DNA of 52,562 nt from a virus, in IMG/VR virus record IMGVR_UViG_3300046557_000850, positions 1-52,562 of that record, one strand, 5' to 3'. This document shows positions 7,970 through 14,691 of the stretch, piece by piece. A program made the translations under genes and the position numbers. A model generated the notes under the pieces. It saw only the letters and a program-made list of their open reading frames with translations, did not search any database and was not told the origin of the DNA. The stretch's first letter is position 1, and each line of letters opens with the position of its first letter.

Positions 7970-9033
7970 GCTGCCGCCTTTGCCGCTACGATCGGCACGA
8001 CCTGATTCGGCTTTGCGTCCCAGCCGCACAACTCAGCTGCGATGAACTTGCCGGCCTTCGACTGATCGCGCGTGTATCCACTGAATCCCGCGCAGTGATA
8101 CATCTGGTGTTCCTCGTGCCAGACGTTGAACAGTTCCGGGTTCCCGGGAAAGAGGATGTCGCGCAAGACAGACGCCCGTTCGAAGTCCATCCGCTCGACG
8201 GCTTTCGCTAGTTCGCGCTCGAGGCGCTCGCGTTTCAGGCCAGCATTGCGCTTGATTCGCGGGTTCTCCGGGCACTTTGCGTACAACTCGAAGCATGCTT
8301 CGTTCGTGTAGTCGTACTGGCCCGTCACGACCCACCACATATTGTTAATGTTGTAGTGGGCAACGCCGGTGGCGATGCGCCCCTTGCGGTCGAAGAACCA
8401 CACGCGCTGACCGTGCTCCAGTTGCGCGCCGTCCGCGGACCTGCGGTTGTAGTCCATTGAGCCGTTCTTCTGCAGGTACGCCGGCCAGTCGCCCTTAAAG
8501 TGCCAGCTTTCAGCGTAGTGCTTGTGAATCCGCTCGATCGCAGTCTGCTCGAGCGGCTTGCGGTAGATGCTGCGCTTGTCGGCATCGAACTCATAGCCGG
8601 TGAAAACGCCGCACAGATAGTCCCGGATGCGCCGACGTGTGCGCTCCATCTCAATGCGGATCAGGTAGGGCATAAGCGCCTCCTGATTGAATTCGTATCG
8701 GCCACCATGATCCGGCCGCTCGGGCGCGTTCACGTTCTGGAACATGTCCAGCTCGATCGTGCCGCCACTCATCTTCAGGTCGGCGCGAAGGTTGCCTTTG
8801 CGCGCGTAACGGTTGTCTGGCCCTGTAAAGATGTGAGTGTTTGGCCCCACAGTCCAGCCGAGGCGGCGAAGGGTTTGAACTATGCGCGTGAACACATCTT
8901 TCTTGAATTGGCGCTCAAGCTGCTTTTGCTCGTTCCAGTTGCGGGAATGAACGCCTTCTTCGCGTACGAACAGGCCCGCATCTTGGAATGAGATGCGTCC
9001 CGTGCGTTCGATTCGACCTTTCGTCAGAGCCAT
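7966..9033 (-). CDS. Conserved phage protein with a UvrB/C-type (UVR) motif
   Basis: 355 residues from the ATG at 9033 (MALTKGRIERTG). Residues about 280-315 read ERELAKAVERMDFERASVLR, a good match to the short helical UVR motif used by UvrB, UvrC and Clp adaptors for protein contact. The rest is mixed and soluble, with an aromatic-rich centre (NMWWVVTGQYDYT). No nuclease motif is obvious. It may be a recombination or repair accessory protein, which is an inference from the UVR motif only. Confidence 0.65.
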   Translation of the reverse strand: MALTKGRIERTGRISFQDAGLFVREEGVHSRNWNEQKQLERQFKKDVFTRIVQTLRRLGWTVGPNTHIFTGPDNRYARKGNLRADLKMSGGTIELDMFQNVNAPERPDHGGRYEFNQEALMPYLIRIEMERTRRRIRDYLCGVFTGYEFDADKRSIYRKPLEQTAIERIHKHYAESWHFKGDWPAYLQKNGSMDYNRRSADGAQLEHGQRVWFFDRKGRIATGVAHYNINNMWWVVTGQYDYTNEACFELYAKCPENPRIKRNAGLKRERLERELAKAVERMDFERASVLRDILFPGNPELFNVWHEEHQMYHCAGFSGYTRDQSKAGKFIAAELCGWDAKPNQVVPIVAAKAAA

Positions 9034-9105
9034 GTCAGGTATCCAAAAAGAGTGGGCCGGGACAGCGCCCACGAGAGCCGCGGCTTGGGGCCGCAGGACC
9101 GAGAG

Positions 9106-9276
9106 CTAATCTCCGACGCGCGGATAGTGCGCATCGCATTCGTGTTCGAACTCAAACTCGCGCGGCAGGCGCGGATCGCGCTGGTCTGCCTGCTTTGCTA
9201 CTTGCACCATGCGGATCGCCGTAAAGGCCAGAAGAACGCACAGGACTGCTAAACACAGGATGATGTTCGAGACCAT
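9106..9276 (-). CDS. Small membrane protein, 56 aa
   Basis: It begins MVSNIILCLAVLCVLLAFTA, a single transmembrane segment or uncleaved signal anchor, then a charged tail (EFEFEHECDAHYPR). It lies in line between other small genes of the leftward operon, with no competing frame of better quality. Role unknown. Confidence 0.5.
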   Translation of the reverse strand: MVSNIILCLAVLCVLLAFTAIRMVQVAKQADQRDPRLPREFEFEHECDAHYPRVGD

Positions 9277-9294
9277 TGGTGAGCCTTTACGGGA

Positions 9295-9429
9295 TCAGGT
9301 GCAGCGCGACAGGCAGGTGAGGGCAGTACTCGCTCCCTGTTCATCCCATTGCTGCACGGTTGCACAGAGCAGAACGACAACCGCGAGGGCGGAGGTCGTC
9401 ACAGCCACGTATTTGACGAGAGCGAGCAT
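9295..9429 (-). CDS. Small membrane protein, 44 aa
   Basis: It starts at an ATG overlapping the TAA of the upstream gene (TAATG), which suggests coupled translation. The sequence MLALVKYVAVTTSALAVVVL forms one hydrophobic span, followed by a short tail with two Cys. It could be mistaken for noise by length, but the coupling and position support it. Confidence 0.5.
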   Translation of the reverse strand: MLALVKYVAVTTSALAVVVLLCATVQQWDEQGASTALTCLSRCT

Positions 9430-9638
9430 TACCATGCACCAAAGTAACGGCAGACGCCTTCGACGATGAACGGCGAGGCCGCGAGGATCGCGAAGCAGAG
9501 AAGCGGGCGCTTCGTCGTGCGGCGCGCGTACTGTTCCAGCTCTGCGTCGCTCATGCCGCCGTCGGCGAAATAGTCGATCTCGTTCGCGGGCCGCGTTGCT
9601 TCGGTGAATCGAGGTGCGGATACAGGCAGGGTGCTCAT
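9429..9638 (-). CDS. Small membrane-anchored hypothetical protein, 69 aa
   Basis: It starts at the ATG 9638 (MSTLPVSAPRFTEATRP) behind a GGGAGA ribosome site. The N-terminal half is polar with YFADGGMSDAELEQYARRTT, and the C-terminal 25 residues are hydrophobic (LLCFAILAASPFIVEGV), giving a tail-anchored topology. Function unknown. Confidence 0.55.
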   Translation of the reverse strand: MSTLPVSAPRFTEATRPANEIDYFADGGMSDAELEQYARRTTKRPLLCFAILAASPFIVEGVCRYFGAW

Positions 9639-9652
9639 CTCAATGTCTCCCG

Positions 9653-9829
9653 TCACCGCGGCAACACTTCTTTGCCGCGAGCGAAGGCGACCTGAATGCG
9701 CGCCTTCGGACAATGGGCCAGATCAGAGAGTGAGAGAACTACGACGGTTCGCCCGAGCTGCGCGACGAAACGGCAATGGCCGTCGAGGCTTTTGGTTGCA
9801 GCGCGATGCATGGCTTTTCTGACGTTCAT
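9653..9829 (-). CDS. First gene of the leftward operon, small basic protein
   Basis: 58 residues, strongly basic (many Arg, Lys and His), starting MNVRKAMHRAATKSLDGHCR behind TTGGAGTGAGAG. It is the first gene downstream of the leftward promoter, the place of the antiterminator N in lambda. N proteins are also small and Arg-rich, but nothing in the sequence proves the analogy. It could equally be a small DNA- or RNA-binding early protein. Confidence 0.5.
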   Translation of the reverse strand: MNVRKAMHRAATKSLDGHCRFVAQLGRTVVVLSLSDLAHCPKARIQVAFARGKEVLPR

Positions 9830-9947
9830 CTCTCACTCCAAGATTCTGGAAGGTGGTGAGATGCGCCCTAAGAACAGAGGACTTGTGGAAATCCGCTCAA
9901 CTTAGGGCACTTGTCACGCTGGCGCTGTCATCCAGCGCTTGAGATGA

Positions 9948-9977
9948 AGTATAGAAAAACTAGACAATAAAAGTCAA
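9948..9977 (-). promoter_or_regulatory. Leftward early promoter (PL-like)
   Basis: Read on the minus strand, a -35 TTGACT (9977-9972) is followed by 18 bases and a -10 TATACT (9953-9948), each 5 of 6 to consensus. Transcription would start near 9941 and run into the leftward operon. The -10 and -35 are each covered by one 17-bp operator. This mirrors the rightward promoter at 11248. Confidence 0.75.
9949..9965 (+). promoter_or_regulatory. Repressor operator, left site 1
   Basis: GTATAGAAAAACTAGAC is an imperfect palindrome with six-base half-sites separated by five bases. It overlaps the -10 of the leftward promoter. It matches the operator at 11259-11275 (on the other strand) at all half-site positions. 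Confidence 0.75.
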
Positions 9978-9989
9978 GAAAAACGAGAC
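9973..9989 (+). promoter_or_regulatory. Repressor operator, left site 2
   Basis: GTCAAGAAAAACGAGAC has the same 6-5-6 layout, 24 bases from left site 1, and overlaps the -35 of the leftward promoter. Its closest relative is the right site at 11236-11252. Confidence 0.7.
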
Positions 9990-10067
9990 TCGTGCATACG
10001 ATTTTTTTGCGAACATCCGGCTAGGCCTGCTTAGCGCCTATACCAAAACTGACCGTTGGGGGAAGGG

Positions 10068-10310
10068 ATGCTCGATTCTTGGGTGTTTCTGCTGCTCTTG
10101 CTTGTCGTTGGCGTGGCGATCCTGGTCGCTATTGCCCGATGGATTCGCGCTGTGGCGCTGTGGTACTGGCGCGTGGATGAGGGGATTGATCTGCTTCAGG
10201 AGATCCGCGACGAGCTGCGCGAACTTAATAGACGCGCTGATCGCGGTGATGGCGGGGATGTGCTTGAATTCCCGCGCCGAGCGACGCGGGATCGAATTGA
10301 GCCTAGGTGA
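10068..10310 (+). CDS. Small membrane protein with a cytoplasmic coiled coil
   Basis: 80 residues. A strong N-terminal transmembrane segment (SWVFLLLLLVVGVAILVAIA) is followed by an amphipathic helix (IDLLQEIRDELRELNRRAD) and a basic tail. The ATG at 10068 has an excellent GGGGGAAGGG site. It lies rightward between PL and the repressor, where lambdoid phages often keep exclusion genes (rex-like position). Superinfection exclusion or a membrane regulator is a guess from position and topology. Confidence 0.65.
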   Translation: MLDSWVFLLLLLVVGVAILVAIARWIRAVALWYWRVDEGIDLLQEIRDELRELNRRADRGDGGDVLEFPRRATRDRIEPR

Positions 10311-10326
10311 GGCCAAAGCCCCCACC

Positions 10327-11202
10327 CTAGTCTGGGCGCCACATTGACTGCTTTGCGATGCCAGCGACGTAGTGAATCTTGTCGATCTCGTCTTCGTGAA
10401 GCGTGATTTTGCCGTGGGCCTCGTTAATGGAGAGCAGGGTATAGCGGCCGGCAGATTTGTACGCCAGCTCTTTCACCATCACACGTCCATCTTTCGACTT
10501 CACCATGACTTCTTCGCCCGGCTGGATGGGGTGGTTTGGTTCGATGATTACGAACTCGCCGTGCTTGATACGTGGACGCATGGAGTCCCCCGAGCATTCG
10601 ATCGCGTAGGCATCCGGATCGGATGTCGGCCAGTCGATGTAACCATCCCCGTGTCCCACAGGGTATTCGACGTCGGCCCAATACCCGTTGTCGCCAAGTT
10701 GCGCCATTCCTACCACCGCTAGTCGCTTCCGCTTCCCGAGGCCTTTGGGGCGGAATTCATCGTTGTACTGGATAGCGACCTTTTTTTGACCCACACGGGC
10801 CAGCACCCAGGCGCTGTTGTAGCCAAAAACGGTCTGGAGCGTCACCGCGTCTTCGACGCTAATAGCGGAGCCTTTGAGCCAAGCTTCCACGGTCTCCGGT
10901 GAAATCTTGGCCTTGTCAGCAAAGGCGCCGCTGTCCATGCCTGTTTCCGTCAGCATTTCCTGCACACGCGTTGCGACGTCTTTACTGTCGAATGGGGTGG
11001 CGCTGGAAGTGCTCGGCTGAGAATCGGGCATCGGGCACTTAGTGACAACCGAAATCTCTTGAACCTGAGCATAGCTCGGCTCGTGCCTGCCGTTTTCCCA
11101 AGCAGACACGTTTCCTTTGGTCACACCGAGCTTTTCGCCGAGCTGCTCTTGTGTTAGGTCGGCTTTCTTGCGGGCAGACCGGATCCAGTTTCTCATTTCC
11201 AT
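10327..11202 (-). CDS. CI-like S24 phage repressor with two helix-turn-helix domains
   Basis: From the ATG at 11202 the protein has 291 residues. Residues 3-45 form an XRE helix-turn-helix (LTQEQLGEKLGVTKGNVSAW), and 80-132 look like a second XRE-type domain (SGAFADKAKISPETVEAWLK). The C-terminal half is an S24 peptidase: GDSM with Ser207 and a Lys near 244 in RVMVKELAY, as in LexA and lambda CI, implying RecA-stimulated self-cleavage. The frame is open up to 11316, but that part covers the operators, so the ATG at 11202 (or 11196) is the sensible start. Binding to the five 17-bp operators is inferred. Confidence 0.92.
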   Translation of the reverse strand: MEMRNWIRSARKKADLTQEQLGEKLGVTKGNVSAWENGRHEPSYAQVQEISVVTKCPMPDSQPSTSSATPFDSKDVATRVQEMLTETGMDSGAFADKAKISPETVEAWLKGSAISVEDAVTLQTVFGYNSAWVLARVGQKKVAIQYNDEFRPKGLGKRKRLAVVGMAQLGDNGYWADVEYPVGHGDGYIDWPTSDPDAYAIECSGDSMRPRIKHGEFVIIEPNHPIQPGEEVMVKSKDGRVMVKELAYKSAGRYTLLSINEAHGKITLHEDEIDKIHYVAGIAKQSMWRPD

Positions 11203-11211
11203 GGCGGCAGG

Positions 11212-11228
11212 GTATAGGAAATCTAAAC
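11212..11228 (+). promoter_or_regulatory. Repressor operator, right site 3
   Basis: GTATAGGAAATCTAAAC has the 6-5-6 layout. It lies 10 bases upstream of the repressor start codon. On the minus strand its CTATAC provides a -10-like TATACC, so this site overlaps the putative repressor maintenance promoter, as OR3 does in lambda. Confidence 0.65.
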
Positions 11229-11235
11229 GGTCTTG

Positions 11236-11252
11236 GTCTCGTTTTTCTTTAC
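11236..11252 (+). promoter_or_regulatory. Repressor operator, right site 2
   Basis: GTCTCGTTTTTCTTTAC is the reverse complement of GTAAAGAAAAACGAGAC. It lies 24 bases from right site 3 and overlaps the -35 of the rightward promoter. Confidence 0.7.
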
Positions 11253-11276
11253 TTTCAGGTCTAGTAAATCTATACT
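11248..11276 (+). promoter_or_regulatory. Rightward early promoter (PR-like)
   Basis: A -35 TTTACT (11248-11253), 17 bases, and a -10 TATACT (11271-11276). Transcription would begin near 11283 and the first gene starts at 11310. Operators 1 and 2 cover the -10 and -35, so repressor binding would block it. Confidence 0.75.
11259..11275 (+). promoter_or_regulatory. Repressor operator, right site 1
   Basis: GTCTAGTAAATCTATAC is the reverse complement of GTATAGATTTACTAGAC. It differs from left site 1 only in the three central bases of the spacer. It overlaps the -10 of the rightward promoter. Confidence 0.75.
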
Positions 11277-11309
11277 TGTCTTGAAGATCACTCATGACCT
11301 GACTCCCAA

Positions 11310-11624
11310 ATGGCAAAACACCCCATCGCGATCGCTGCAGAGCTTGTTGGCAGCTTCAAAAAGCTGGCTGACATCCTCGGCGTGACCAAGGGTGCTGTGC
11401 ACCAGTGGATGGGTATGGATCGCCAAGTCCCGATCGAACACTGTACGCCGATCGAACAGGCGACCAACCGTCAGGTAACGCGCCAGATGTTGCGGCCTGA
11501 TGACTGGCTTTCGATCTGGCCGGAACTGGCCGAATCCGACAGCGGCAAGGCCGCCTCGACGGATCGCGCGGCAGCTACTGATGATACACAGCCGCCCGCC
11601 GGCCAGCGGAGCAGGAAAAAATAG
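11310..11624 (+). CDS. Cro/YdaS-like DNA-binding protein
   Basis: 104 residues. Residues 12-65 read LVGSFKKLADILGVTKGAVH followed by QWMGMDRQVPIEHC, the pattern of the YdaS family, small helix-turn-helix proteins that act as Cro analogues in many prophages. The C-terminal 35 residues are polar and probably disordered. It is the first gene after the rightward promoter and divergent from the repressor, exactly the cro position. It would compete for the 17-bp operators. The ribosome site is weak. Confidence 0.85.
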   Translation: MAKHPIAIAAELVGSFKKLADILGVTKGAVHQWMGMDRQVPIEHCTPIEQATNRQVTRQMLRPDDWLSIWPELAESDSGKAASTDRAAATDDTQPPAGQRSRKK

Positions 11625-11650
11625 GAAAGTTGTCGTTCTCATGTAGTTGA

Positions 11651-11670
11651 AAGGGGTCTTAGGACCCCTT
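11651..11670 (+). terminator. Hairpin after cro (tR1-like position)
   Basis: AAGGGGTC and GACCCCTT form an 8-bp perfect stem with a TTAG loop. There is no strong U tract (CATTTGG follows), so it would be a weak or Rho-assisted terminator. CGTTCTCA, similar to a boxA, lies about 15 bases upstream. The position between cro and the CII-like gene is that of lambda tR1. Confidence 0.45.
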
Positions 11671-11739
11671 CATTTGGCGGCACGAGAAAGTAGTAATCCA
11701 AGTCGTAACCCGATGAATTTTTTCAACCGAGGTAACTAG

Positions 11740-12123
11740 ATGCAGACGCAACAAACGCCGCACAAGGCCGCTGCACATAGCCTTAGGCCGGAGCGTGACG
11801 CGCCGGCGCCGCGCTTTTTGCCTGATGAAGAGATCGCTGGCTGCGCGTCTTTTCGCGATGCCGTTTGGCTTGCCTGGGAAAACCGGGCGTGTCGAGGCAT
11901 GACGAAAAGAACGCTGGCGGAGTTGTGTGGCCTGTATGCGCCGCACGTCACCAACTTCGTGAACCCCCAGGCGTTTGATTCGAAGAGGAAGAAGCGGGCG
12001 GATTTGCCGGCAGAGAAGGTCGACGAGTTCGAGCGTGTAGTAGGCAATCGGGCGGTAAGCCAGTGGTTGGCAGACAGGACCGAATTGACCATTTTGGAAA
12101 GGATGATCGCCAACAAGAGGTGA
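11740..12123 (+). CDS. CII/YmfL-like phage regulator
   Basis: 127 residues. After a polar N-terminus, residues 37-75 form a helix-turn-helix (MTKRTLAELCGLYAPHVTNF), and the C-terminal FERVVGNRAVSQWLAD resembles the CGN..PLQWLA signature of the YmfL/CII group. It is the second gene of the rightward operon, the place of cII. The start follows a good GAGGTAAC site. It probably governs the lysis-lysogeny choice; its target is unknown. Confidence 0.7.
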   Translation: MQTQQTPHKAAAHSLRPERDAPAPRFLPDEEIAGCASFRDAVWLAWENRACRGMTKRTLAELCGLYAPHVTNFVNPQAFDSKRKKRADLPAEKVDEFERVVGNRAVSQWLADRTELTILERMIANKR

Positions 12124-12124
12124 T

Positions 12125-12307
12125 ATGGACGATGAGGTAGCACTCTCGAAAGTCCAGGGGGCATTCGAACAAGCAAAAAGCAAGGTCGGCAACGACGCTC
12201 ACAAACTACAGGAGGAGATCAGGAACTTAAGGACCGACGATCCAGTGCTGTTCGAGGCATTCAAGCATGTCGGACAGCTGATGGTGCAGGCAGAGCAGGG
12301 ACATTGA
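12125..12307 (+). CDS. Small acidic helical protein, 60 aa
   Basis: It begins one base after the previous stop, so is co-translated. Predicted to be all helix (VQGAFEQAKSKVGNDAHKLQ, then EEIRNLRTDDPVLFEAFKHV), with no membrane segment. Function unknown. A GC-rich hairpin without a U tract (about 12315-12338) follows it. Confidence 0.6.
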   Translation: MDDEVALSKVQGAFEQAKSKVGNDAHKLQEEIRNLRTDDPVLFEAFKHVGQLMVQAEQGH

Positions 12308-12418
12308 AGTAAAGCGCCGGTCAGACCGGCCGGCGCATCAAATGGGTTGAATCGACACATAAGCCACTTGCGAGCCAGGCGTCTTATGTTCCGATTTAGT
12401 ACTCCTACCGGAGCCCAT

Positions 12419-12730
12419 ATGGAAACGAGCTTTTACAGCGAACGCTCTGGCCGTCGCGTCGCCGAGACGCAGCAGGACGCGTATCACGGTTTGACCGTCA
12501 AGGAACTGTCCGCGAAACAACGGATGGTGTTGGACGCGTTCGAACATGGCCGTCCGCCGCTGACGCGCGAAGACATCGCCGCAATCACCAACCTGAAGCT
12601 GTGCAGCGTCTGCGGCCGCGTGCGCGAGTTGCTCGACGCCGGTCGTCTGGCGGTCGTCGGCGCGCGCAAGGATCTGGCTACGCAAACGAGCCAGCAGCTT
12701 CTTGCCATCACCACGAAGGTGGTCGCGTGA
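12419..12730 (+). CDS. Winged helix-type small phage protein
   Basis: 103 residues from the ATG 12419, which has CCGGAGC upstream. Residues 38-85 (LSAKQRMVLDAFEHGRPPLT, then REDIAAITNLKLCSVCGRVR) have the shape of a winged helix that reads out DNA, as in RecQ-mediated or MarR-like small phage proteins. It sits just before the replication genes. Role unknown; it could be a regulator or a replication accessory. Confidence 0.65.
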   Translation: METSFYSERSGRRVAETQQDAYHGLTVKELSAKQRMVLDAFEHGRPPLTREDIAAITNLKLCSVCGRVRELLDAGRLAVVGARKDLATQTSQQLLAITTKVVA

Positions 12731-12984
12731 GCCATCACCTCGTCAATCGGACCATGGATGTAAAGATCCCGGGCCTCCGCAAATGGGTGCTTTGCGTTCT
12801 TGCCCACAAGGCGCTCATGTCGTCCGGAGAAGTGGAAATTACGATGGCTGATCTCGCGGAGATCTGCTGTCTTTCGACTTCCTGCGTTCGCGACCACGTC
12901 AAGCATCTTCATCACGGTGGTCAAATCGACGCTCTGCTGCTGCGCAACAGTTGCGTCTATCGCATTCGCGTCAAGGTTGCTTGA
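12727..12984 (+). CDS. Second winged helix-type small protein
   Basis: 85 residues starting at a GTG that overlaps the previous stop (GTGA); an ATG at 12754 is the alternative. The sequence EVEITMADLAEICCLSTSCV followed by RDHVKHLHHGGQIDALLLR is a clear winged helix with a beta wing. It lies between another winged-helix gene and replication protein O, so the two may work as a pair. Function unknown. Confidence 0.65.
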   Translation: MSHHLVNRTMDVKIPGLRKWVLCVLAHKALMSSGEVEITMADLAEICCLSTSCVRDHVKHLHHGGQIDALLLRNSCVYRIRVKVA

Positions 12985-12985
12985 A

Positions 12986-14164
12986 ATGGCGCTCGCAGAA
13001 GTCATCCAGATGCCCGAACAGCCTCGCTCGGTCCAGGTCGAGGACGGGTTCACCCGCATCGCCCACGGGATCATGGAGGCGCTCGCGCTGGCTGATCTCG
13101 GCAAGCGCCATTACAAGATCATGCTGGTGATGTGCCGGCAGACCTACGGCTACAACAAGAAGGCCGATGAGGTAAGCCTGTCGCAGTTCCACGATAAGAC
13201 CGGCATTCTGCCGCCGAACGTCTCCACGGCGATCGACGAGCTGGTGGATATGCGCGTGCTGGTCAAGACGCCAGGTAAGTACGCAGCCTGCCTGGCTGTG
13301 AATAAGGCCTTCGCCCAGTGGACGGGCAAGGCCAAAGTGGATGTGTCGAAGGTCTGGGGTTATCAAAACAATAACAGCACTGTTATCGAAACGATCAGTG
13401 AGGGTTATCAAAACAATAACAGCACTGTTATCGAAACGATAACCACAAAAGACAACTCCAAAAGAAAAGACCAAAAGACAACTCCAAAAGAAAACCTTTC
13501 GCGCTCGCTTCGCGAACGCTTTGAGATTTTCTGGGCGGCATACCCGAAGAAGAAATCGAAGACCACGGCAGAGAAGGCATTTGCTAAACGCAACCCGGAC
13601 GAGCAGCTCTTTAACGACCTGATGGCAGGTCTTGAGCGTGCCAAGACTTCGGAGCAATGGCAAAACCCGCAGTTCATCCCGCACGCAGCTACGTGGCTGA
13701 ACGCTGGCGGCTGGATGGACGAGATTCAGACCGCTTACACCGACGACGAACTTGCCGTGATCCGGGCCTTCAACAAGGCGCTCGGGGAGCGTATCGGCGC
13801 GGTGGACGAGGCCGTCTTCGTTGAGGCGCGTGCCGGAGCAATCCGCGCGTTCCTCGGCAAGCTCGCTGCGGATCCTGAGGCGTGGACGCGGTATTTCCCG
13901 GCTGTGCGCGACAAGGTTGATCTGCCGCCGCACGCGGGCTTCGATTACCTGATCAGCCCGAAAGGCTACGGCGACGTGAAGGGGCGCATGCAACTCAAGC
14001 GCAATCCAGACGGTACCCGCGCGTCGGGCGATTGGGACAAGACCGCGAGCGGCATCAAGGCTAAAGCGACTGAGCTGGGCATCGCTTTCACCGATTTGGA
14101 CGTGGTGCCGGCCATTGCGGCCCGCGTCCGAGCCGCGCTCGCGAAGCAGGAGGGCGACGCATGA
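12986..14164 (+). CDS. Phage replication initiator, O-type
   Basis: 392 residues. Residues 12-115 match the N-terminal winged-helix domain of phage replication protein O (IAHGIMEALALADLGKRHYK, then QTYGYNKKADEVSLSQF). The middle (about 120-170) is a hydrophilic linker encoded by the iteron cluster and A-rich repeats. The C-terminal part has FWAAYPKKKSKTTAEKAF and PHAATWLNAGGW, common in phage and plasmid initiators. As in lambda, the origin appears to lie inside the gene. The start at 12986 is chosen because the longer frame overlaps the previous gene. No P-type helicase loader follows. Confidence 0.9.
   Translation: MALAEVIQMPEQPRSVQVEDGFTRIAHGIMEALALADLGKRHYKIMLVMCRQTYGYNKKADEVSLSQFHDKTGILPPNVSTAIDELVDMRVLVKTPGKYAACLAVNKAFAQWTGKAKVDVSKVWGYQNNNSTVIETISEGYQNNNSTVIETITTKDNSKRKDQKTTPKENLSRSLRERFEIFWAAYPKKKSKTTAEKAFAKRNPDEQLFNDLMAGLERAKTSEQWQNPQFIPHAATWLNAGGWMDEIQTAYTDDELAVIRAFNKALGERIGAVDEAVFVEARAGAIRAFLGKLAADPEAWTRYFPAVRDKVDLPPHAGFDYLISPKGYGDVKGRMQLKRNPDGTRASGDWDKTASGIKAKATELGIAFTDLDVVPAIAARVRAALAKQEGDA
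13359..13494 (+). other. Phage replication origin: four iterons plus an A-rich repeat region
   Basis: Four 17-bp palindromic units lie at 13359-13375, 13382-13398, 13404-13420 and 13427-13443. Units 1 and 3 are GTTATCAAAACAATAAC; unit 4 is GTTATCGAAACGATAAC and unit 2 is nearly the same. Spacing is 22-23 bases, about two helical turns, and the array is a 45-bp direct repeat that keeps frame. Immediately after comes a purine-rich, A-rich stretch with a 23-bp direct repeat (13446-13468 and 13472-13494, starting CAAAAGACAACTCC). This is the organisation of lambda ori. Confidence 0.85.
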
Positions 14165-14691
14165 CCAGCCGCTCAAACGCTCTCCGCTACCCGGAAGGAA
14201 CGACGAAGGTCGGCACTGCGAATGTGCGCGAGGAATCGTGTCTGACCATGACGACGGCGCAGCGGCGCATCTACGAGAAGACCGGCAACCCACCGCAGAC
14301 GGCCGCGCTCGACGATCCGCTTGACCCGTTCAGCCCGGCAGCCCTGACGCGCGCGGCCACGAAGAAGCCGTCCAAGTACCGCAACCAGAAGTGCGAAAGC
14401 GGCGGCATCAAGTTCGACAGCAAGCGGGAAATGATGCGCTGGCATGACCTGGTGCAGATGCAAGTGCGCGGCGAGATCAGCGAACTGGAATTGCAGGTGC
14501 CGTTCGTTCTGGCGCCGGCGGTGACCATCGCTGGCCGCAAGCGTCCCGCGCTGCGTTATGTCGCCGACTTCGTCTACGAGCAGGGCGGTGAGCAGGTGGT
14601 GGAAGACGTGAAGGGTCGAGTCACCGAGGGATACCGCATCAAACGTCACCTGATGGCCGCGCGCGGCATCACGATCAAGGAGGTCAAGTAA
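14161..14691 (+). CDS. DUF1064 family protein, predicted endonuclease
   Basis: 176 residues. The C-terminal 110 match DUF1064: KYRNQKCESGGIKFDSKREM, RYVADFVYEQGGEQVVEDVK and YRIKRHLMAA. The family has been linked to PD-(D/E)XK-type nucleases and Holliday-junction resolvases; the D and ExK of ADFVYE...VVEDVKG fit that core. The ATG overlaps the stop of O (ATGA). A downstream ATG (14248) could be the true start because the first 29 residues are poorly conserved in character. It probably processes recombination intermediates. Confidence 0.8.
   Translation: MTSRSNALRYPEGTTKVGTANVREESCLTMTTAQRRIYEKTGNPPQTAALDDPLDPFSPAALTRAATKKPSKYRNQKCESGGIKFDSKREMMRWHDLVQMQVRGEISELELQVPFVLAPAVTIAGRKRPALRYVADFVYEQGGEQVVEDVKGRVTEGYRIKRHLMAARGITIKEVK

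Noticed and set aside
12800-12985. N-terminal extension of replication protein O
   Set aside because: It overlaps the winged-helix gene in another frame and is rich in Arg, Ser and Cys; the O family starts near 12986.
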